The position numbers and the translations under genes were made by a program. Shown piece after piece: positions 38,094-48,754 of a stretch of 64,000 nucleotides of DNA. Each line of letters starts with the position of its first letter. The stretch's first letter is position 1. The stretch is from Candidatus Methylacidithermus pantelleriae (GTDB lineage: Bacteria; Verrucomicrobiota; Verrucomicrobiia; Methylacidiphilales; Methylacidiphilaceae), in NCBI RefSeq assembly GCF_905250085.1, contig NZ_CAJNOB010000012.1, positions 62,001-126,000 of the forward strand, written 5' to 3'. The notes under the pieces were generated by a model. The model saw only the letters and a program-made list of their open reading frames with translations, made no database searches and was not told the origin of the DNA.

Positions 38094-39725
38094 TTAGTAC
38101 TCCATGTCACCCATGCCGCCACCTGGACCACCGGTCTGCTTCTTTTCCTTTTCCGGGATTTCCGAAACCATAGCTTCCGTAGTCAATAGTAGCCCCGCGA
38201 TGGAAGCAGCGTTCTGCAAGGCGGTCCGTGTGACTTTGGTCGGGTCCACGATGCCGGCTTTGATCATATCCACAAACTGTCCTTTCGCGACATCGTACCC
38301 TTCCGATCCTTGACGAGCCCGGACCTGGTTGACGATCACACTCCCTTCGCCTCCCGCATTCTCGACCAGGATGCGGAGGGGGAATTCAAGAGCCTTGGCA
38401 ACAATCTGGGCTCCGACCTTTTGATCGCCCGTAAGATCGAGCCGCTCTACTACCGACTGGCACCGCAGAAGAGCCACTCCACCGCCGGGCACGATCCCCT
38501 CCTCGACCGCCGCCCGCGTCGCATGGAGAGCATCCTCAACCCGAGCCTTTTTCTCCTTGAGCTCCGTTTCCGTGGCGGCTCCCACATGGATCACGGCAAC
38601 CCCACCCGCAAGCTTTGCCAACCTTTCCTGGAGCTTCTCTCGATCGTAGTCGGAAGTTGTCTCTTCGATCTGCTTGCGAATCTGATTGATCCGGCCTTGG
38701 ATCGCACTGGGTTTACCGTATCCTTCGATGATTGTCGTGGTGTCCTTATCCACTCGGACACGCTTCGCGCGGCCCAGGTCTTCGAGCTGCACGTTTTCTA
38801 GTTTAATCCCAAGATCCTCGGTCAGGCATTTCCCTCCCGTCAGCACGGCAATATCTTCGAGCATCGCTTTGCGCCGCTCGCCAAAACCAGGGGCCTTGAC
38901 CGCGCACACCTGAAGCGTGCCGCGCAGCTTATTGACCACCAGCGTGGCCAACGCTTCCCCTTCTACGTCCTCAGCAATGACAAGGAGAGGTTTGCCCGCC
39001 TTGGCGATCTTTTCTAGCAAGGGGAGGATATCCTTGAGGCTAGAGATCTTCTTTTCGTGAACCAAGATGTAGCAATCGTCTAAGACTGCCTCAAGTTCCT
39101 CCGGGTTGGTGACAAAGTAGGGGGAGATATACCCCTTATCAAACTGCATCCCCTCGACTACTTCGAGGGTTGTTTCAATGGTTTTGGCTTCTTCGACCGT
39201 GACGGTCCCGTCCTTCCCTACCTTATCCAGAGCATCCGCGATAATCTCCCCGATGAAGGTGTCCCAGTTGGCCGAGACCGTAGCCACTTGTTTGATTTCA
39301 TCCTTGGTTTCCACCTTCCGGGAAATCCGGCCGAGCTCTTCCACGACAGCCTGAACAGCCCGATCAATCCCTCGTTTAAGCTCCATGGGATTGGCTCCCG
39401 CTGTCACGTTTTTGAGCCCTTCCCGGTAAATCGCCTCGGCAAGCACCGTAGCGGTGGTCGTCCCATCCCCCGCAACGTCACTCGTTTTCGAGGCAACCTC
39501 GCGGACGAGTTGCGCGCCTATATTTTCCCATGGATCCTCAAGCTCGATCTCCTTGGCAACCGTCACCCCGTCCTTGGTGATGGTCGGGCTGCCAAACTTT
39601 TTGTCCAAGATGACGTTTCGGCCGCACGGACCCAACGTGCAACTGACCGCCTTGCTTAGCTTCTCCACGCCTCGCAAAATGGCGTGACGAGCCGCTTCGT
39701 CGAAGATCAATTGTTTTGCAGGCAT
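38094..39725 (-). CDS. groEL: Chaperonin GroEL
   Basis: The 60-kDa chaperonin subunit refolds proteins in an ATP-driven double ring with GroES. 543 aa, normal length. The ATP-binding loop [17 protein letters not shown], the apical substrate-binding domain and the C-terminal flexible tail [12 protein letters not shown] are present. A purine-rich ribosome binding site precedes the ATG. It lies 46 nt downstream of groES on the minus strand, and a strong terminator follows. Confidence 0.98.
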   Translation of the reverse strand: MPAKQLIFDEAARHAILRGVEKLSKAVSCTLGPCGRNVILDKKFGSPTITKDGVTVAKEIELEDPWENIGAQLVREVASKTSDVAGDGTTTATVLAEAIYREGLKNVTAGANPMELKRGIDRAVQAVVEELGRISRKVETKDEIKQVATVSANWDTFIGEIIADALDKVGKDGTVTVEEAKTIETTLEVVEGMQFDKGYISPYFVTNPEELEAVLDDCYILVHEKKISSLKDILPLLEKIAKAGKPLLVIAEDVEGEALATLVVNKLRGTLQVCAVKAPGFGERRKAMLEDIAVLTGGKCLTEDLGIKLENVQLEDLGRAKRVRVDKDTTTIIEGYGKPSAIQGRINQIRKQIEETTSDYDREKLQERLAKLAGGVAVIHVGAATETELKEKKARVEDALHATRAAVEEGIVPGGGVALLRCQSVVERLDLTGDQKVGAQIVAKALEFPLRILVENAGGEGSVIVNQVRARQGSEGYDVAKGQFVDMIKAGIVDPTKVTRTALQNAASIAGLLLTTEAMVSEIPEKEKKQTGGPGGGMGDMEY

Positions 39726-39771
39726 ATGTCTCCCTCCTTTGTTGCTAATCGACGTTGGTTACCCTTTACCC

Positions 39772-40068
39772 TCATTCCAGAACCGCAAGGATATCGTCCT
39801 CACGGAGAATCTGGTAAGCCTCCCCGTCGATTTTAACCTCAGTGCCTCCGTACTTGCTGATTAGGACCCGATCTCCCTTCTTGACCTCAATGGGAATCCG
39901 CTTCCCCGAGTCATCCAACCGGCCGGGTCCAACCGCAATGACTTCGGCCTCTTGAGGTCGCTCCTTGGCGGTATCGGGAATGATAATCCCACCTTTTCGA
40001 ACCTCCTGCTCCTCGATGAGTTTCACCAGAACCCGATCTCCCAACGGGCGGATCTTCGGTTCTGCCAT
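39772..40068 (-). CDS. groES: Co-chaperonin GroES
   Basis: The 98-aa heptameric lid of GroEL. The opening [17 protein letters not shown], the mobile loop [14 protein letters not shown] that docks on GroEL, and the EDDILAVLE end are all present. AAAGGAGG precedes the ATG. It follows dnaK by 114 nt; that gap contains an imperfect G/C hairpin around 40117-40140 that could trim or partly stop the dnaK message. I found no CIRCE element (TTAGCACTC-N9-GAGTGCTAA) upstream. Confidence 0.98.
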   Translation of the reverse strand: MAEPKIRPLGDRVLVKLIEEQEVRKGGIIIPDTAKERPQEAEVIAVGPGRLDDSGKRIPIEVKKGDRVLISKYGGTEVKIDGEAYQILREDDILAVLE

Positions 40069-40182
40069 AGGATTTCCTCCTTTCCGTAGCTTGTCGTTCT
40101 ACCGATGGTTTGATGGCCGCCACCCCCAGCAGGGGGGCGGGATCCAACATTTTGACCCAAGCTTTTCCGTTTCAGTTTTCCC

Positions 40183-42129
40183 CTATCCTTTGCCTTTGTC
40201 CTTGTCTTTGTCCACCATCTCAAAATCGGCATCGATCACGTCCCCTTTCGAGACACCAGAAGTGGAACCCGAACTCCCTGCTGACGCACCCCCACCCGGC
40301 GAACCTGCTCGCGAGGCTGCAGCTCGATACATCTCCGCCGAAACCGCCTGGACTTTCTGGTTCAATTCTTCCATCAGCCGCCGCAAGGTAGCGACGTCGT
40401 TGCCCTGCTGGATCTCCTGCCGTACCCGGGCAATGGCATTCTCAATGTCTAGCTTCCGGCTAGAATCCACCTTGTCCCCATGCTCACGTAAAAGCTTTTC
40501 GGCTGCATATGCCGCATTGTCTGCCATATTTTTCGTTTCAGCTAGCTCCTTGGCTCGTCGGTCTTGCTCGGCATATGCCTCAGCCTCTCGAGTCATGCGT
40601 TCGATCTCCTCTCGGGATAACCCAGTGGAGCCCGTAATGGTAATCTTTTGTTCCTTTCCAGTGGCCAAATCCCGTGCTGAAACGTGTAGAATCCCGTTGG
40701 CGTCAATATCAAAGGTCACCTCAATTTGAGGCACACCCCTCGGCGCTGGAGGAATCCCATCCAAATGGAACACCCCCAATAATTTGTTATCCCTCGCCAT
40801 CGGGCGCTCGCCCTGCACCACGCGGATCTCCACACTGGTCTGGTTATCGGAGTAGGTTGTAAAGATCTGGCTTTTCCGTGTGGGAATCGTGGTATTCCGG
40901 GGGATCATGGGTGTGGCAATTCCTCCGGCCGTCTCGATAGCCAACGTGAGGGGAGTGACATCCAGCAAAAGAACGTCCCGAACCTCCCCTTTTAACACAC
41001 CCGCTTGGATCGCCGCACCCACGGCTACCACCTCATCCGGGTTCACACCCTTGTGAGGCTCCTTCCCAATGAGCCTTCGGGCCACCTCCTGGATTTTGGG
41101 CATTCGGGTCATGCCCCCGACCAAAACCAATTCGTTGATGTCTTCTGGGCGCAGTTTCGCGTCGGCCAGGCAGTCCATCACCGGTTTAATCGTTCGTTCC
41201 GCTAAGTGCTCGGTTAGCTGTTCCAGTTTCGCCCGGGTGAGCTTCTTCTGAATATGTTTCGGCCCGGTTTGATCTGCGGTAATGAAAGGAAGGTTAATTT
41301 CATACTCGAGCACGGAAGAAAGGGCAATTTTCGCCTTTTCAGCCTCCTCCTTCAGACGTTGCATCGCATCCGGTTGGCGACGCAGATCGATCCCCGTTTC
41401 TGCAAGAAACTCCTGGATGATCCAATCCATGATCGCAGCGTCCCAGTCATCACCCCCCAGGTGGGTATCCCCATTGGTCGCCTTTACCTCAAACACCCCC
41501 TCACCGATCTCCAGAATGGAAATATCGAAGGTTCCACCCCCCAGGTCGAAAACGGCAATTCTTTCGTCCCTTTTCTTGTCTAGCCCGTAGGCGAGCGCGG
41601 CCGCAGTTGGCTCGTTAATAATCCGCAAAACTTCCAGCCCAGCGATTGCACCTGCGTCCTTAGTTGCCTGGCGTTGGCTATCATTAAAGTAGGCCGGTAC
41701 GGTAATGACCGCTTGAGTGATCGTTTCACCTAGCTTGGCTTCCGCATCCGCTTTGAGTTTCATTAAGATGAACGCAGAAATCTCCTGCGGGGTGTAGACT
41801 TTCCTTTGGCCCCCTACCTCTACCTCTACGGCACATTCCCCGTTGCGTCCTTCAATCACCTTGTAAGGAACGCGCTTAATCTCCTCTTGCACCTCCGAAT
41901 AGCGCCGGCCGATAAAGCGTTTGATCGAATAGATCGTGTTTTTGGGGTTTACGATGGCTTGCCGTTTCGCAGCATGGCCCACCAGTCGTTCTCCTGTCTT
42001 GGTAAAGGCCACCATCGAGGGTGTCGTGCGGTAGCCCTCGGCATTTTCGAGTACCACAGGCTGCCCACCCTCCATGACCGCCATGCAGGAGTTGGTGGTT
42101 CCAAGATCGATTCCTAGAATATGTGCCAT
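40183..42129 (-). CDS. dnaK: Chaperone DnaK (Hsp70)
   Basis: 648 aa from the ATG at 42127-42129, which has a strong AAGGAGG ribosome binding site and gives the canonical start [20 protein letters not shown]. The nucleotide-binding domain has [17 protein letters not shown] and [16 protein letters not shown]. The substrate domain follows with [14 protein letters not shown], then the helical lid and a charged KDKDKGKG tail. It precedes groES-groEL on the same strand; linking dnaK directly to groESL is less common than dnaKJ. No grpE or dnaJ is nearby. Confidence 0.97.
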   Translation of the reverse strand: MAHILGIDLGTTNSCMAVMEGGQPVVLENAEGYRTTPSMVAFTKTGERLVGHAAKRQAIVNPKNTIYSIKRFIGRRYSEVQEEIKRVPYKVIEGRNGECAVEVEVGGQRKVYTPQEISAFILMKLKADAEAKLGETITQAVITVPAYFNDSQRQATKDAGAIAGLEVLRIINEPTAAALAYGLDKKRDERIAVFDLGGGTFDISILEIGEGVFEVKATNGDTHLGGDDWDAAIMDWIIQEFLAETGIDLRRQPDAMQRLKEEAEKAKIALSSVLEYEINLPFITADQTGPKHIQKKLTRAKLEQLTEHLAERTIKPVMDCLADAKLRPEDINELVLVGGMTRMPKIQEVARRLIGKEPHKGVNPDEVVAVGAAIQAGVLKGEVRDVLLLDVTPLTLAIETAGGIATPMIPRNTTIPTRKSQIFTTYSDNQTSVEIRVVQGERPMARDNKLLGVFHLDGIPPAPRGVPQIEVTFDIDANGILHVSARDLATGKEQKITITGSTGLSREEIERMTREAEAYAEQDRRAKELAETKNMADNAAYAAEKLLREHGDKVDSSRKLDIENAIARVRQEIQQGNDVATLRRLMEELNQKVQAVSAEMYRAAASRAGSPGGGASAGSSGSTSGVSKGDVIDADFEMVDKDKDKGKG

Positions 42130-42307
42130 AGCACTTTCCTCCTTGTGCACATTCCGTTCCAGCCGCCCAGGCCGTTTTTTTTCCCTTTGAATACCAATAA
42201 CTTTCCCGTTGCCACCCGAGCCTCGTCCCGTGCCATCGGGTAGCCGGAATGGGTCAAAGCTACCCACGGGTGAGTCATCCTGACACGGAAGGGGTTTCGA
42301 GCAGAAA

Positions 42308-43765
42308 TCACTGGGATCCTAGCCGTTCCTTTAGCCGTTCATGGACCCCATCAAACGCGCCATTGGAAAAGGTCACAACCACATCCCCGGGCGCTAGCAG
42401 GGGTAAGAGCTCCCCTACGATACCCGAAACGTCGGGTTGATGAAATGCCGTTTTCCCTCTGTTTCGAAGCTCGCTGACCAACTGTTGGGGATCCAGCCGC
42501 TCCTCTTGGGAAAGTTCTGCGGCCCGGTGGACGGCTGCGATCGCCACACCATCAGCTTCGGAAAGAGCTTCGGCCAGCTCTTTTTGAAAAATCTTCCTGC
42601 GGGTTGTATTGCTTCGTGGCTCAAAAAGTGCCCAAAGTCTTCTTCCGGGAAAGCGCTTTCGCAACGAAGCTAATGTTTGGCAGATCGCCGTAGGATGATG
42701 GCCAAAGTCATCGATCAACGTGATTCCGGCCACTTGAGCGACGACTTCCTGGCGCCGGCGAACCCCACGAAAACTTTTCACAGCTTCCTGGCAGGTCTCC
42801 CAAGAGATTCCGTAACACCTGGCTGCGGCTACGGCCATCGCCGCGTTTCGAATGTTATGTTCCCCCCAAAGACCCATCCGAAAGACCGTCTTTCCCAGAC
42901 AAAAGGAGCTTCCCCCGGGATCCATTTGCGGATCTTCAATCCGAACATCGGCTCCTTGAGAAAAACCGACCCGTACGACAGGAGCCGGAGAGTGAGAAGC
43001 TAAAGCTCTAACTCGAGGATCATCCCAGTTCATCACGAGCCACCCACTCCGAGGCAAAAGCCGAAGGAGTCGCCGGAAGGATTCTTCGATCGCTGAGAGA
43101 TCAGGAAAAATATCGGCGTGATCAAATTCGATATTATTGATCAGAACCGTTTCCGGTAGATAGTTGAGAAATTTGCTCCGCTTATCAAAAAAAGCCGTGT
43201 CATATTCGTCGCCTTCCAGGATCCAGAAAGGGCTCTGCTCTAGGCGACATCCATACCCAAAGTTAGCGGGAATCCCACCGATGAGAAACGATGGCTTCAT
43301 CCCGGCCTGCTCAAAAATCCAAGCCAAAAGAGAAGAAGTGGTCGTTTTCCCATGCGTTCCGGTGACCACAAGATTGCGCTTTCCCACAAGAAAGAAAAAC
43401 CGCAACACCTCCGGTAGCGAGATATAGGGGCGCTTGGTGTGGAGTACCTCCTCTAACTCTGGGTTACCCCGTTTGATCACGTTACCTACCACAATCCATG
43501 CATTCGGATCGGAAGGGAGATTTTCGGCCCTATACCCTCGAAATACACAGACCCCGTGGCTCTCAAGAAAAGTGGAGATCGGTGGATAGGGGTTCTCATC
43601 CGACCCGGTCACCCGGAAGCCCCGCTCGTGGAGCATGGCGGCGACCGAACCCATCGCCGTACCGCAAATCCCAAGAAAATGAAACCATCGAGCTGTCTCC
43701 AGGGAGGGAAAGAGGGAACACCCGGAACTTAGCCGGTCGTTGGCGTTTTGTTGGAAACTTTCCAC
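42308..43765 (-). CDS. mpl: Murein peptide ligase Mpl
   Basis: Mpl attaches recycled tripeptide (L-Ala-D-Glu-mDAP) to UDP-MurNAc in cell-wall recycling. 485 aa of the MurC/Mpl family. The N-terminal motif [20 protein letters not shown] and the ATP-binding loop [20 protein letters not shown] are present, together with [19 protein letters not shown], which is more typical of Mpl than MurC. The C-terminal domain has [18 protein letters not shown] and [10 protein letters not shown]. It starts 24 nt after the DICT gene and ends about 180 nt before dnaK. Confidence 0.9.
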   Translation of the reverse strand: MESFQQNANDRLSSGCSLFPSLETARWFHFLGICGTAMGSVAAMLHERGFRVTGSDENPYPPISTFLESHGVCVFRGYRAENLPSDPNAWIVVGNVIKRGNPELEEVLHTKRPYISLPEVLRFFFLVGKRNLVVTGTHGKTTTSSLLAWIFEQAGMKPSFLIGGIPANFGYGCRLEQSPFWILEGDEYDTAFFDKRSKFLNYLPETVLINNIEFDHADIFPDLSAIEESFRRLLRLLPRSGWLVMNWDDPRVRALASHSPAPVVRVGFSQGADVRIEDPQMDPGGSSFCLGKTVFRMGLWGEHNIRNAAMAVAAARCYGISWETCQEAVKSFRGVRRRQEVVAQVAGITLIDDFGHHPTAICQTLASLRKRFPGRRLWALFEPRSNTTRRKIFQKELAEALSEADGVAIAAVHRAAELSQEERLDPQQLVSELRNRGKTAFHQPDVSGIVGELLPLLAPGDVVVTFSNGAFDGVHERLKERLGSQ

Positions 43766-43789
43766 CGTGGGTGCCTTCGCCTTCAGGGG

Positions 43790-44476
43790 TTACCGCCCAT
43801 TACACTCTCGCAAAAATCTCTCAAGCTCGGCGGGACTTACTTCGGGTAAAAGCAGTGGCTTTTCCCACTGTTCCAGCACCCGTTCTACCCCACAGGGAAC
43901 AATCTGAACCCACCACCGGAGAAAACTTGTCATGATGGGATTGACACTATAGAAACCCACAAAAACTTCCTTCCCGTCGCTGCAACTACCGGTCAGAGCG
44001 CGCCGGCAAAAAACTGTTGCGTGGCGTTTCGGTCCTTCCAAAAGCACCAGCCGATACCGAGAAAGCTTGCGAGGATCACACGTGAGAAATTCAATTCCCG
44101 GACAATCCTCGGGAACATCGCCTGAGCCAAATACCCTTACGGTACCCAGTCGCTGGGCTAGCTGTACGTAGCGTTCTCGATAGGGAAAAAAGTCGTCAAA
44201 GGAACCGCACAGAAAATAAAACCTCCCCCGGGGACTATCCGCAGCGAGGTCTTCCACCGCGCGTTCCATTGCCTGGAGTACCTCTCGGGAAAAAAGGTAG
44301 GCCGCTTCAGCGCGAGGTACCTCAGCGAACCCTCCCAAAATTCCTTCCCCGCATCGTTTTCGAATCCTTAAACGCACCGGTGGGAAGCCGAGACGACCGA
44401 TCTGGGTAAGATAACAGCGGAGTCGCTCGAGGAAAAGCTCCGCGACCCGCTGCTCATGGGACGGCAACGGAAACAT
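43790..44476 (-). CDS. DICT-type sensory domain protein (probable)
   Basis: 228 aa. The central part resembles the DICT domain, found in diguanylate-cyclase and two-component sensor proteins. It has an amphipathic helix before FYFLCGSFDDFFPYRERYVQ, then QLAQRLGTVRVFGSGDVPE, then LSRYRLVLLEGPKRHATVFC, and a final alpha-beta part (VFVGFYSVNPIMTSFLRWWV). No output domain or HTH is attached. A strong AAAGGAGG lies 6 nt before the ATG. mpl follows by 24 nt, so the two are likely co-transcribed. The family call rests on pattern memory and is moderate. Confidence 0.55.
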   Translation of the reverse strand: MFPLPSHEQRVAELFLERLRCYLTQIGRLGFPPVRLRIRKRCGEGILGGFAEVPRAEAAYLFSREVLQAMERAVEDLAADSPRGRFYFLCGSFDDFFPYRERYVQLAQRLGTVRVFGSGDVPEDCPGIEFLTCDPRKLSRYRLVLLEGPKRHATVFCRRALTGSCSDGKEVFVGFYSVNPIMTSFLRWWVQIVPCGVERVLEQWEKPLLLPEVSPAELERFLRECNGR

Positions 44477-45050
44477 GGAGCCTCCTTTGAGTACAAGAAT
44501 TTTCCGCCAAAGTCGTAGTAACTAAATCCTTGCTTGTGCAGCTGAGCAAATGATTTTTGCTCCCTTGCGCCACAAGAAATTCCTGCGGCCCTACTTTCTC
44601 GGGCAGAAGATGCCACCTGAAAATAAGAGGCGGTGTAGAAAAAAACGCTTCTCACAAGCGGTTTCCCGATGGGGGATTCACTCTCGTTGAACCCAAGGAA
44701 CGCTCGGGTTGACCCTTACAGGACCATCCCAACAAAATCCCTGGAACGACCAAGGGACGGCTGCCACTCACCCAACCATCGAATCTAGCCACAAACTCGA
44801 CGCCCGGGATGGGACTCCTCCCCTTGTCACAATCAGGGGCAAGTACAACCCACAACGAAATCGCTTAGGATCACTCGCCTTCAGGCTACGATACCTGGGC
44901 AGTCGGAACTTTTGTTTTTTTCGGTATCCTCTTAACCTTGGTGGTCACGGGCTAAAAGCCCGTGAAGAAAATACCCCCCACCTTCTTAGGGTCCTTCCAT
45001 GCACCCTCCAGTCGCACACAAAAAAGCAAAACAACGCTTCAACTCGCAAG
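44477..45050. other. Intergenic stretch with one hairpin
   Basis: No supported gene. TCACGGGCT (44945-44953) and AGCCCGTGA (44957-44965) form a perfect 9-bp stem with an AAA loop, about 90 nt downstream of the luxI-like stop on the minus strand. No T-run follows in either direction, so it is only a possible terminator. Confidence 0.45.
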
Positions 45051-45731
45051 TCAGGCTGCCGCACTTGCTGACCACCGCAGGCTTTTACCAGCCGGTTGGG
45101 TTGCATGGGTCATCCACTCCAAAAAGCCCGGATTGTTTTTTGCCATCCTTCGACGGAACTCCTCGCAGTCAATCCGTGCGGCCATCGATTCGGTCAAAGC
45201 AGGAGGGATCCTTTTTGGCTCACCCAAGGGTTGGCATGGAAAACCGCATGCGCGCAACGCTCGAAAAAAGGTGGGTTCCACCTCAAGCAAAAGATAACGA
45301 ATATCATTTGCTAGCGCCCACTGATAGACAGCCTTGTAGAGGCACAAGGCGATTTTTCGGCGTGATTGTCCCTCCACGCGGGCGTCGGGATGCACGGCCA
45401 GGCGCGTGATCTCGGCGGTATCCTTTCCTTTGCACAACTCCCAGCCCGAACCCACAAGGCAGGCAAATTCCTTTTCGATCATAAACGGTGCCTCCGGAGG
45501 AAGCATCCGAACATAGCCAACCAGGTTTTCGGTCGGGTCAAAGATCCCCAAGGGAAAACCCAACGCATCGTAGCAATCGCGCTCCAGCCCCTCCGGAGAG
45601 GGCGGCACCCACCGGAGCTCCTCGCAAAACACCCGATGACGGAGCCGGTACCCAGCCTCGATCTCCCACGCTTGGCTAAGACTTCGAGCCTCAAGAGCTC
45701 CCTCAACAAAAGATATGGATTGGTAAGTCAT
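45051..45731 (-). CDS. LuxI-type N-acyl-homoserine lactone synthase homologue
   Basis: 226 aa from ATG 45729-45731. The autoinducer-synthase core is recognisable with residue spacing that equals the LuxI consensus: Arg31, Phe35 (LRHRVFCEELRW), Trp41, Asp52 and Asp55 (ERDCYD), Arg75 (VGYVRMLPP), Glu107 and Arg110 (AEITRLAVHPDAR). LuxI enzymes make acyl-homoserine lactones from SAM and acyl-ACP. The same GNAT-like fold is used by exosortase-associated acyltransferases, the main alternative. The C-terminal 110 residues (YQWALANDIRYLLLEVEP; FFRALRACGFPCQPLGEPK) also match the superfamily. No LuxR-type regulator is within the window. The frame is open upstream to GTG 45809, but that extension is not family-like. 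Confidence 0.78.
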   Translation of the reverse strand: MTYQSISFVEGALEARSLSQAWEIEAGYRLRHRVFCEELRWVPPSPEGLERDCYDALGFPLGIFDPTENLVGYVRMLPPEAPFMIEKEFACLVGSGWELCKGKDTAEITRLAVHPDARVEGQSRRKIALCLYKAVYQWALANDIRYLLLEVEPTFFRALRACGFPCQPLGEPKRIPPALTESMAARIDCEEFRRRMAKNNPGFLEWMTHATQPAGKSLRWSASAAA

Positions 45732-45759
45732 GACGCACGATACCGAGCGCTCGTGCGTC
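45732..45759. promoter_or_regulatory. Perfect 9-bp inverted repeat abutting the luxI-like start
   Basis: GACGCACGA (45732-45740) and TCGTGCGTC (45751-45759) are exact inverted repeats with a 10-nt spacer, ending one base before the start codon. In RNA this would be a hairpin directly 5' of the AUG. The only Shine-Dalgarno-like bases (AGAAGGA, about 45757-45763 on the opposite reading) lie on the far side of it. It could be a regulator-binding site or an RNA element controlling translation. Confidence 0.5.
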
Positions 45760-46825
45760 CTTCTGGGAGGCCCCTCAAAAACTATCCCAAGGGATAGGCA
45801 AAAACCCACCTTTTGGATAGGTCTACGGAAGCTATGCCTTTGGCGGGCTTATAGCCGGTAACGGGCGGTCAGGCTCCGGGGCCGTCGTTGGCTCCCATAG
45901 GCTCAATTAGCCGATGACCGCTCGAAAAATTGAACAGAAAAAGGGCCTTTGGCAGCACGACTGGCAAAGCGGACAGCAGAGAAAACGCATCGCCCCCAAA
46001 TCCCTGCCACGACGTGTGGGAATTGGTACCTGGTTTCGGGCCGGATGCAGCCAAAAATACCTTTAGCACGTGATTGATTCGCCTAATAGCCTCTCGCCCA
46101 TGGCCCCAGAAACGTCCACGATGTAGTGGACATTCTTCCGAAGAGACCCGAGAAGGAATCAAGGACGGTAAGAAAACCATCGAGCAATTGAGCCGGCAGC
46201 AACCTACAGCAGCATGCCAGCGGAAGCTTGCCACTGCCGGTTCAAGGAGAGTGCCATTATGTTGATGGAATGGGTTTGCATCCTCGGTTTGCCGTATGGG
46301 CGCCTGTGCGGCATTTATGCGCCAGTCCGGCACCAAGATGAGAAGAAAGGCCGAGGGAATGGACCGAGCGGGTGTGTGCCACAGGGCGGCAAGAAGCCGA
46401 GCAGAAGTAGACCCATCATGAAAAAGCGGGTGAAAGACTACCGGAGGTGGCAACGTCTGATGAGACCTTGGGGGATGGAGGTATCAAACAAGCGGCTCTC
46501 GCACCGGGTGCTTGCGGACCCAGGTGACGGCGATTGGGCTACGAATGGGCTCGGACCTCCGGACCAACTATCGAATTCGCACTCGCTCCAAAAAGAAGAT
46601 GAATCGGTGAGGTAAGGAAACGAAAGGGGTGCATCGCCGGAAAAAATGGAATCGGAATAGGCCTTGACGGGAAAAGAATGGCTTGGGTGCGTTTGGCCCG
46701 AAGTTTGTCCTTAAGACGCCCTGGAGGAGCGTTCCCGTTATCGCCAGGCCTGCCGGTGAATCACTCGGCGCGCTGCCTCTGCTTTCGGGACAGGAGCAAA
46801 AGCTGGATAGAGCGGGCAAAAAGAA
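45760..46825. other. Gene-poor stretch
   Basis: About 1 kb with open frames on both strands (longest on the minus strand, 45869-46453) that show no motif I recognise and no ribosome binding site. It probably holds decayed genes, like the broken VOC gene that follows. Confidence 0.4.
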
Positions 46826-47344
46826 ATGCAAAGGGGAAGCAATGTAACAACGCCGCCAAAGAATAGGATGTGCCTTTGGTATGATCGTGGCGCCGAAGAT
46901 GCGGCGGTTTTATGCCGACGCCTTTCCAGACTCGTCTGTCGGCGTTTTCCTCCGTGCTCCGGGAGAGTTTCCTTCGGGGAAAGCAGGGGCCATGTTCACC
47001 GTGGAGTTCACTGTCATGGGTGTCCCGTGCCTAGGGCTCAATGGCGGACCTGAGCTTACCCACAGCGAAAGTTTTTGGTTTTACGCGGCGCCAACTGACC
47101 AGGCCGAAACCGATCGCTATTTTGCCATGCGAACGTCGGCAATGGCAGCCAACAAAGCGTATACGCCTGGTTCAAGGACAAGAGGGGAGTGGCCTAGCAA
47201 ATAACACTGATAGCCCTCATGGAGGAGGCACTCACCGACCCCGATCCGGCCGCTGCCATGGGCGTGTTCAATCCAAGGATGCGGATTAGAAAGATCGATA
47301 TCGCTGCAATCGAGGCAATACGTCACGGTTTGAAATTCGCGTAG
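46826..47344 (+). pseudogene. Broken VOC-family (PhnB-like) protein
   Basis: The plus strand encodes a protein of the PhnB/3-demethylubiquinone-methyltransferase-like VOC fold in several frames. MCLWYDRGAEDAA lies in the first frame. After a frameshift near 46908 come RFYADAFPDSSVGVFLRAPG and FPSGKAGAMFTVEFTVMGVP, then CLGLNGGPELTHSESFWFYA. After a second shift near 47165 comes AWFKDKRGV, an in-frame stop, QITLIALMEEALTDPDPAAA and KIDIAAIEAIRHG, ending at TAG 47342-47344. The order and length equal an intact family member of about 160 residues, so this is a recent pseudogene with at least two indels and one nonsense codon. Confidence 0.8.
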
Positions 47345-47431
47345 CTTGCCAAAGCGTGGGATTCGGCGTCTTGTTTTTGAGGGAGTTATCATCATCTCGC
47401 TCAAAATCCCTTTGCCGATCTTAACCCCCTC

Positions 47432-47728
47432 CTACTTTGTTCTTGCTACTCCAAAGAATGCCTCTAAAATTCCCGTTCGCGATACCTCTTCCCGTACCCC
47501 TAAGCCCCCATCATCGAACGCCTCGTCCCAACCTGTAAGCCCTCCAGGGGGACAAGCTTCTGCCCTTTTTACACTTCCGCGAACAAGCTTTTGCGTTTCA
47601 ACCGGGAGCCGGCCCCATTGGCCCAATTCCTTCTCTTCGCCTTTTTTCGCCACCCGGTCCGACGGCCGAACCCCCACCTGCCGGTACACCTTTCCGTTGC
47701 GATAGCTACAAGGCTCGTGCACATACAT
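47432..47728 (-). pseudogene. Possible IS4/IS1634-type transposase N-terminal fragment
   Basis: The minus-strand frame from ATG 47728 reads MYVHEPCSYRNGKVYRQVGV and then VAKKGEEKELGQWGRLPVE. This resembles the opening of IS1634/IS4-group transposases (Met-Tyr-Val, NGKxY, then a short basic GK-rich stretch and LGxLP). The similarity stops after about 60 residues and no DDE motif follows. Weak evidence; could be chance. Confidence 0.3.
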
Positions 47729-48754
47729 GCCCACAACCTGCGGCACATGGCACTCTCCTGCCTAAATGCATGGATTCCCAACCGATTTCCATATCGGCCC
47801 TACACACTTTTCCATAAATCCTTGACTTGCACCTACAAAGGGCAAAAACTTGAGTAAGTTAACGTAGCTAACGCAAGACCCTTGGGCTTATGGAAGATTG
47901 ACCTTCCAACTCTTGGGCGTTGGCGTGTTTTTTGTGGGACCCACACATATTTCCATGTTGCTGTGGGGCCAAAAGCTGGCCTCCATGGTTTGCCGCTAGA
48001 CACTTTGGATCGTACCCAGAGCGATTACATCTTGTATCCAAGGCCGCCGTCATACTGATGAGCCCACACCTTGCCTGCAAGCATCCCAGCCGGTTGTCGC
48101 TGCGACCGATCAAAATGCAGAAGGGCTATTGTCGGAAACCCTGGTGCCCAACAAGCTACCCGACCACTGCTCCTCTTTCCACCGGCTCCTTGAGCGATGG
48201 GCAAACCTCTTGAGGTGGCCACACTTCTGTCCTTACCGCCTACCAGAGGGAGCCGAGGCCAGTCACGCAGCGCGATATGGGCGCGAAAGTCACCCAAACA
48301 CCGACCGCATCCAATAGCACAGACAACCGCCTGGTCGTCGCCACGGACATGGTTGAGCCGATGGTGTGGCCGGATGGACACCGCGATGTCTTCCAAGCAC
48401 GCAGACAGAATTGAGATTCCCATTCTCTATTGCATGGAGCTTTTGCCGCTCTTCTTGCCCCTGCTCCACCGCGTCCCGGCGGATTACCTCGACATCTGCC
48501 GGATATTGGTTTTCAAGGTGCCAGACTCAACTGCTCGGCCATACGAAAAACGAGGCGTTTTGGGGCGACGCGGCACGCCCGAGACAGCCCCCGGGTGAAA
48601 AACCATGGGACAGGCACTCATCTTAAACTGGTTTGGGTAGGGGGATCGGGTCTTTTCCCGGGAGTCGAGTTCTCCTGGCTCCCATCGTGCCTCTGGCTTT
48701 TTTCCTGGCTTTGACGGGCTTCTGGCAGGAGTCTCCCACTGCCGCGGAAGGAAT
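47729..48754. other. Gene-free stretch
   Basis: The longest open frame is on the minus strand (48025-48423). Neither it nor the plus-strand frames show a known motif. I see no gene; likely decayed DNA upstream of the regulator gene's 3' end. Confidence 0.4.

Noticed and set aside
42130-42307. CIRCE heat-shock operator before dnaK
   Set aside because: No TTAGCACTC-N9-GAGTGCTAA repeat here or before groES.
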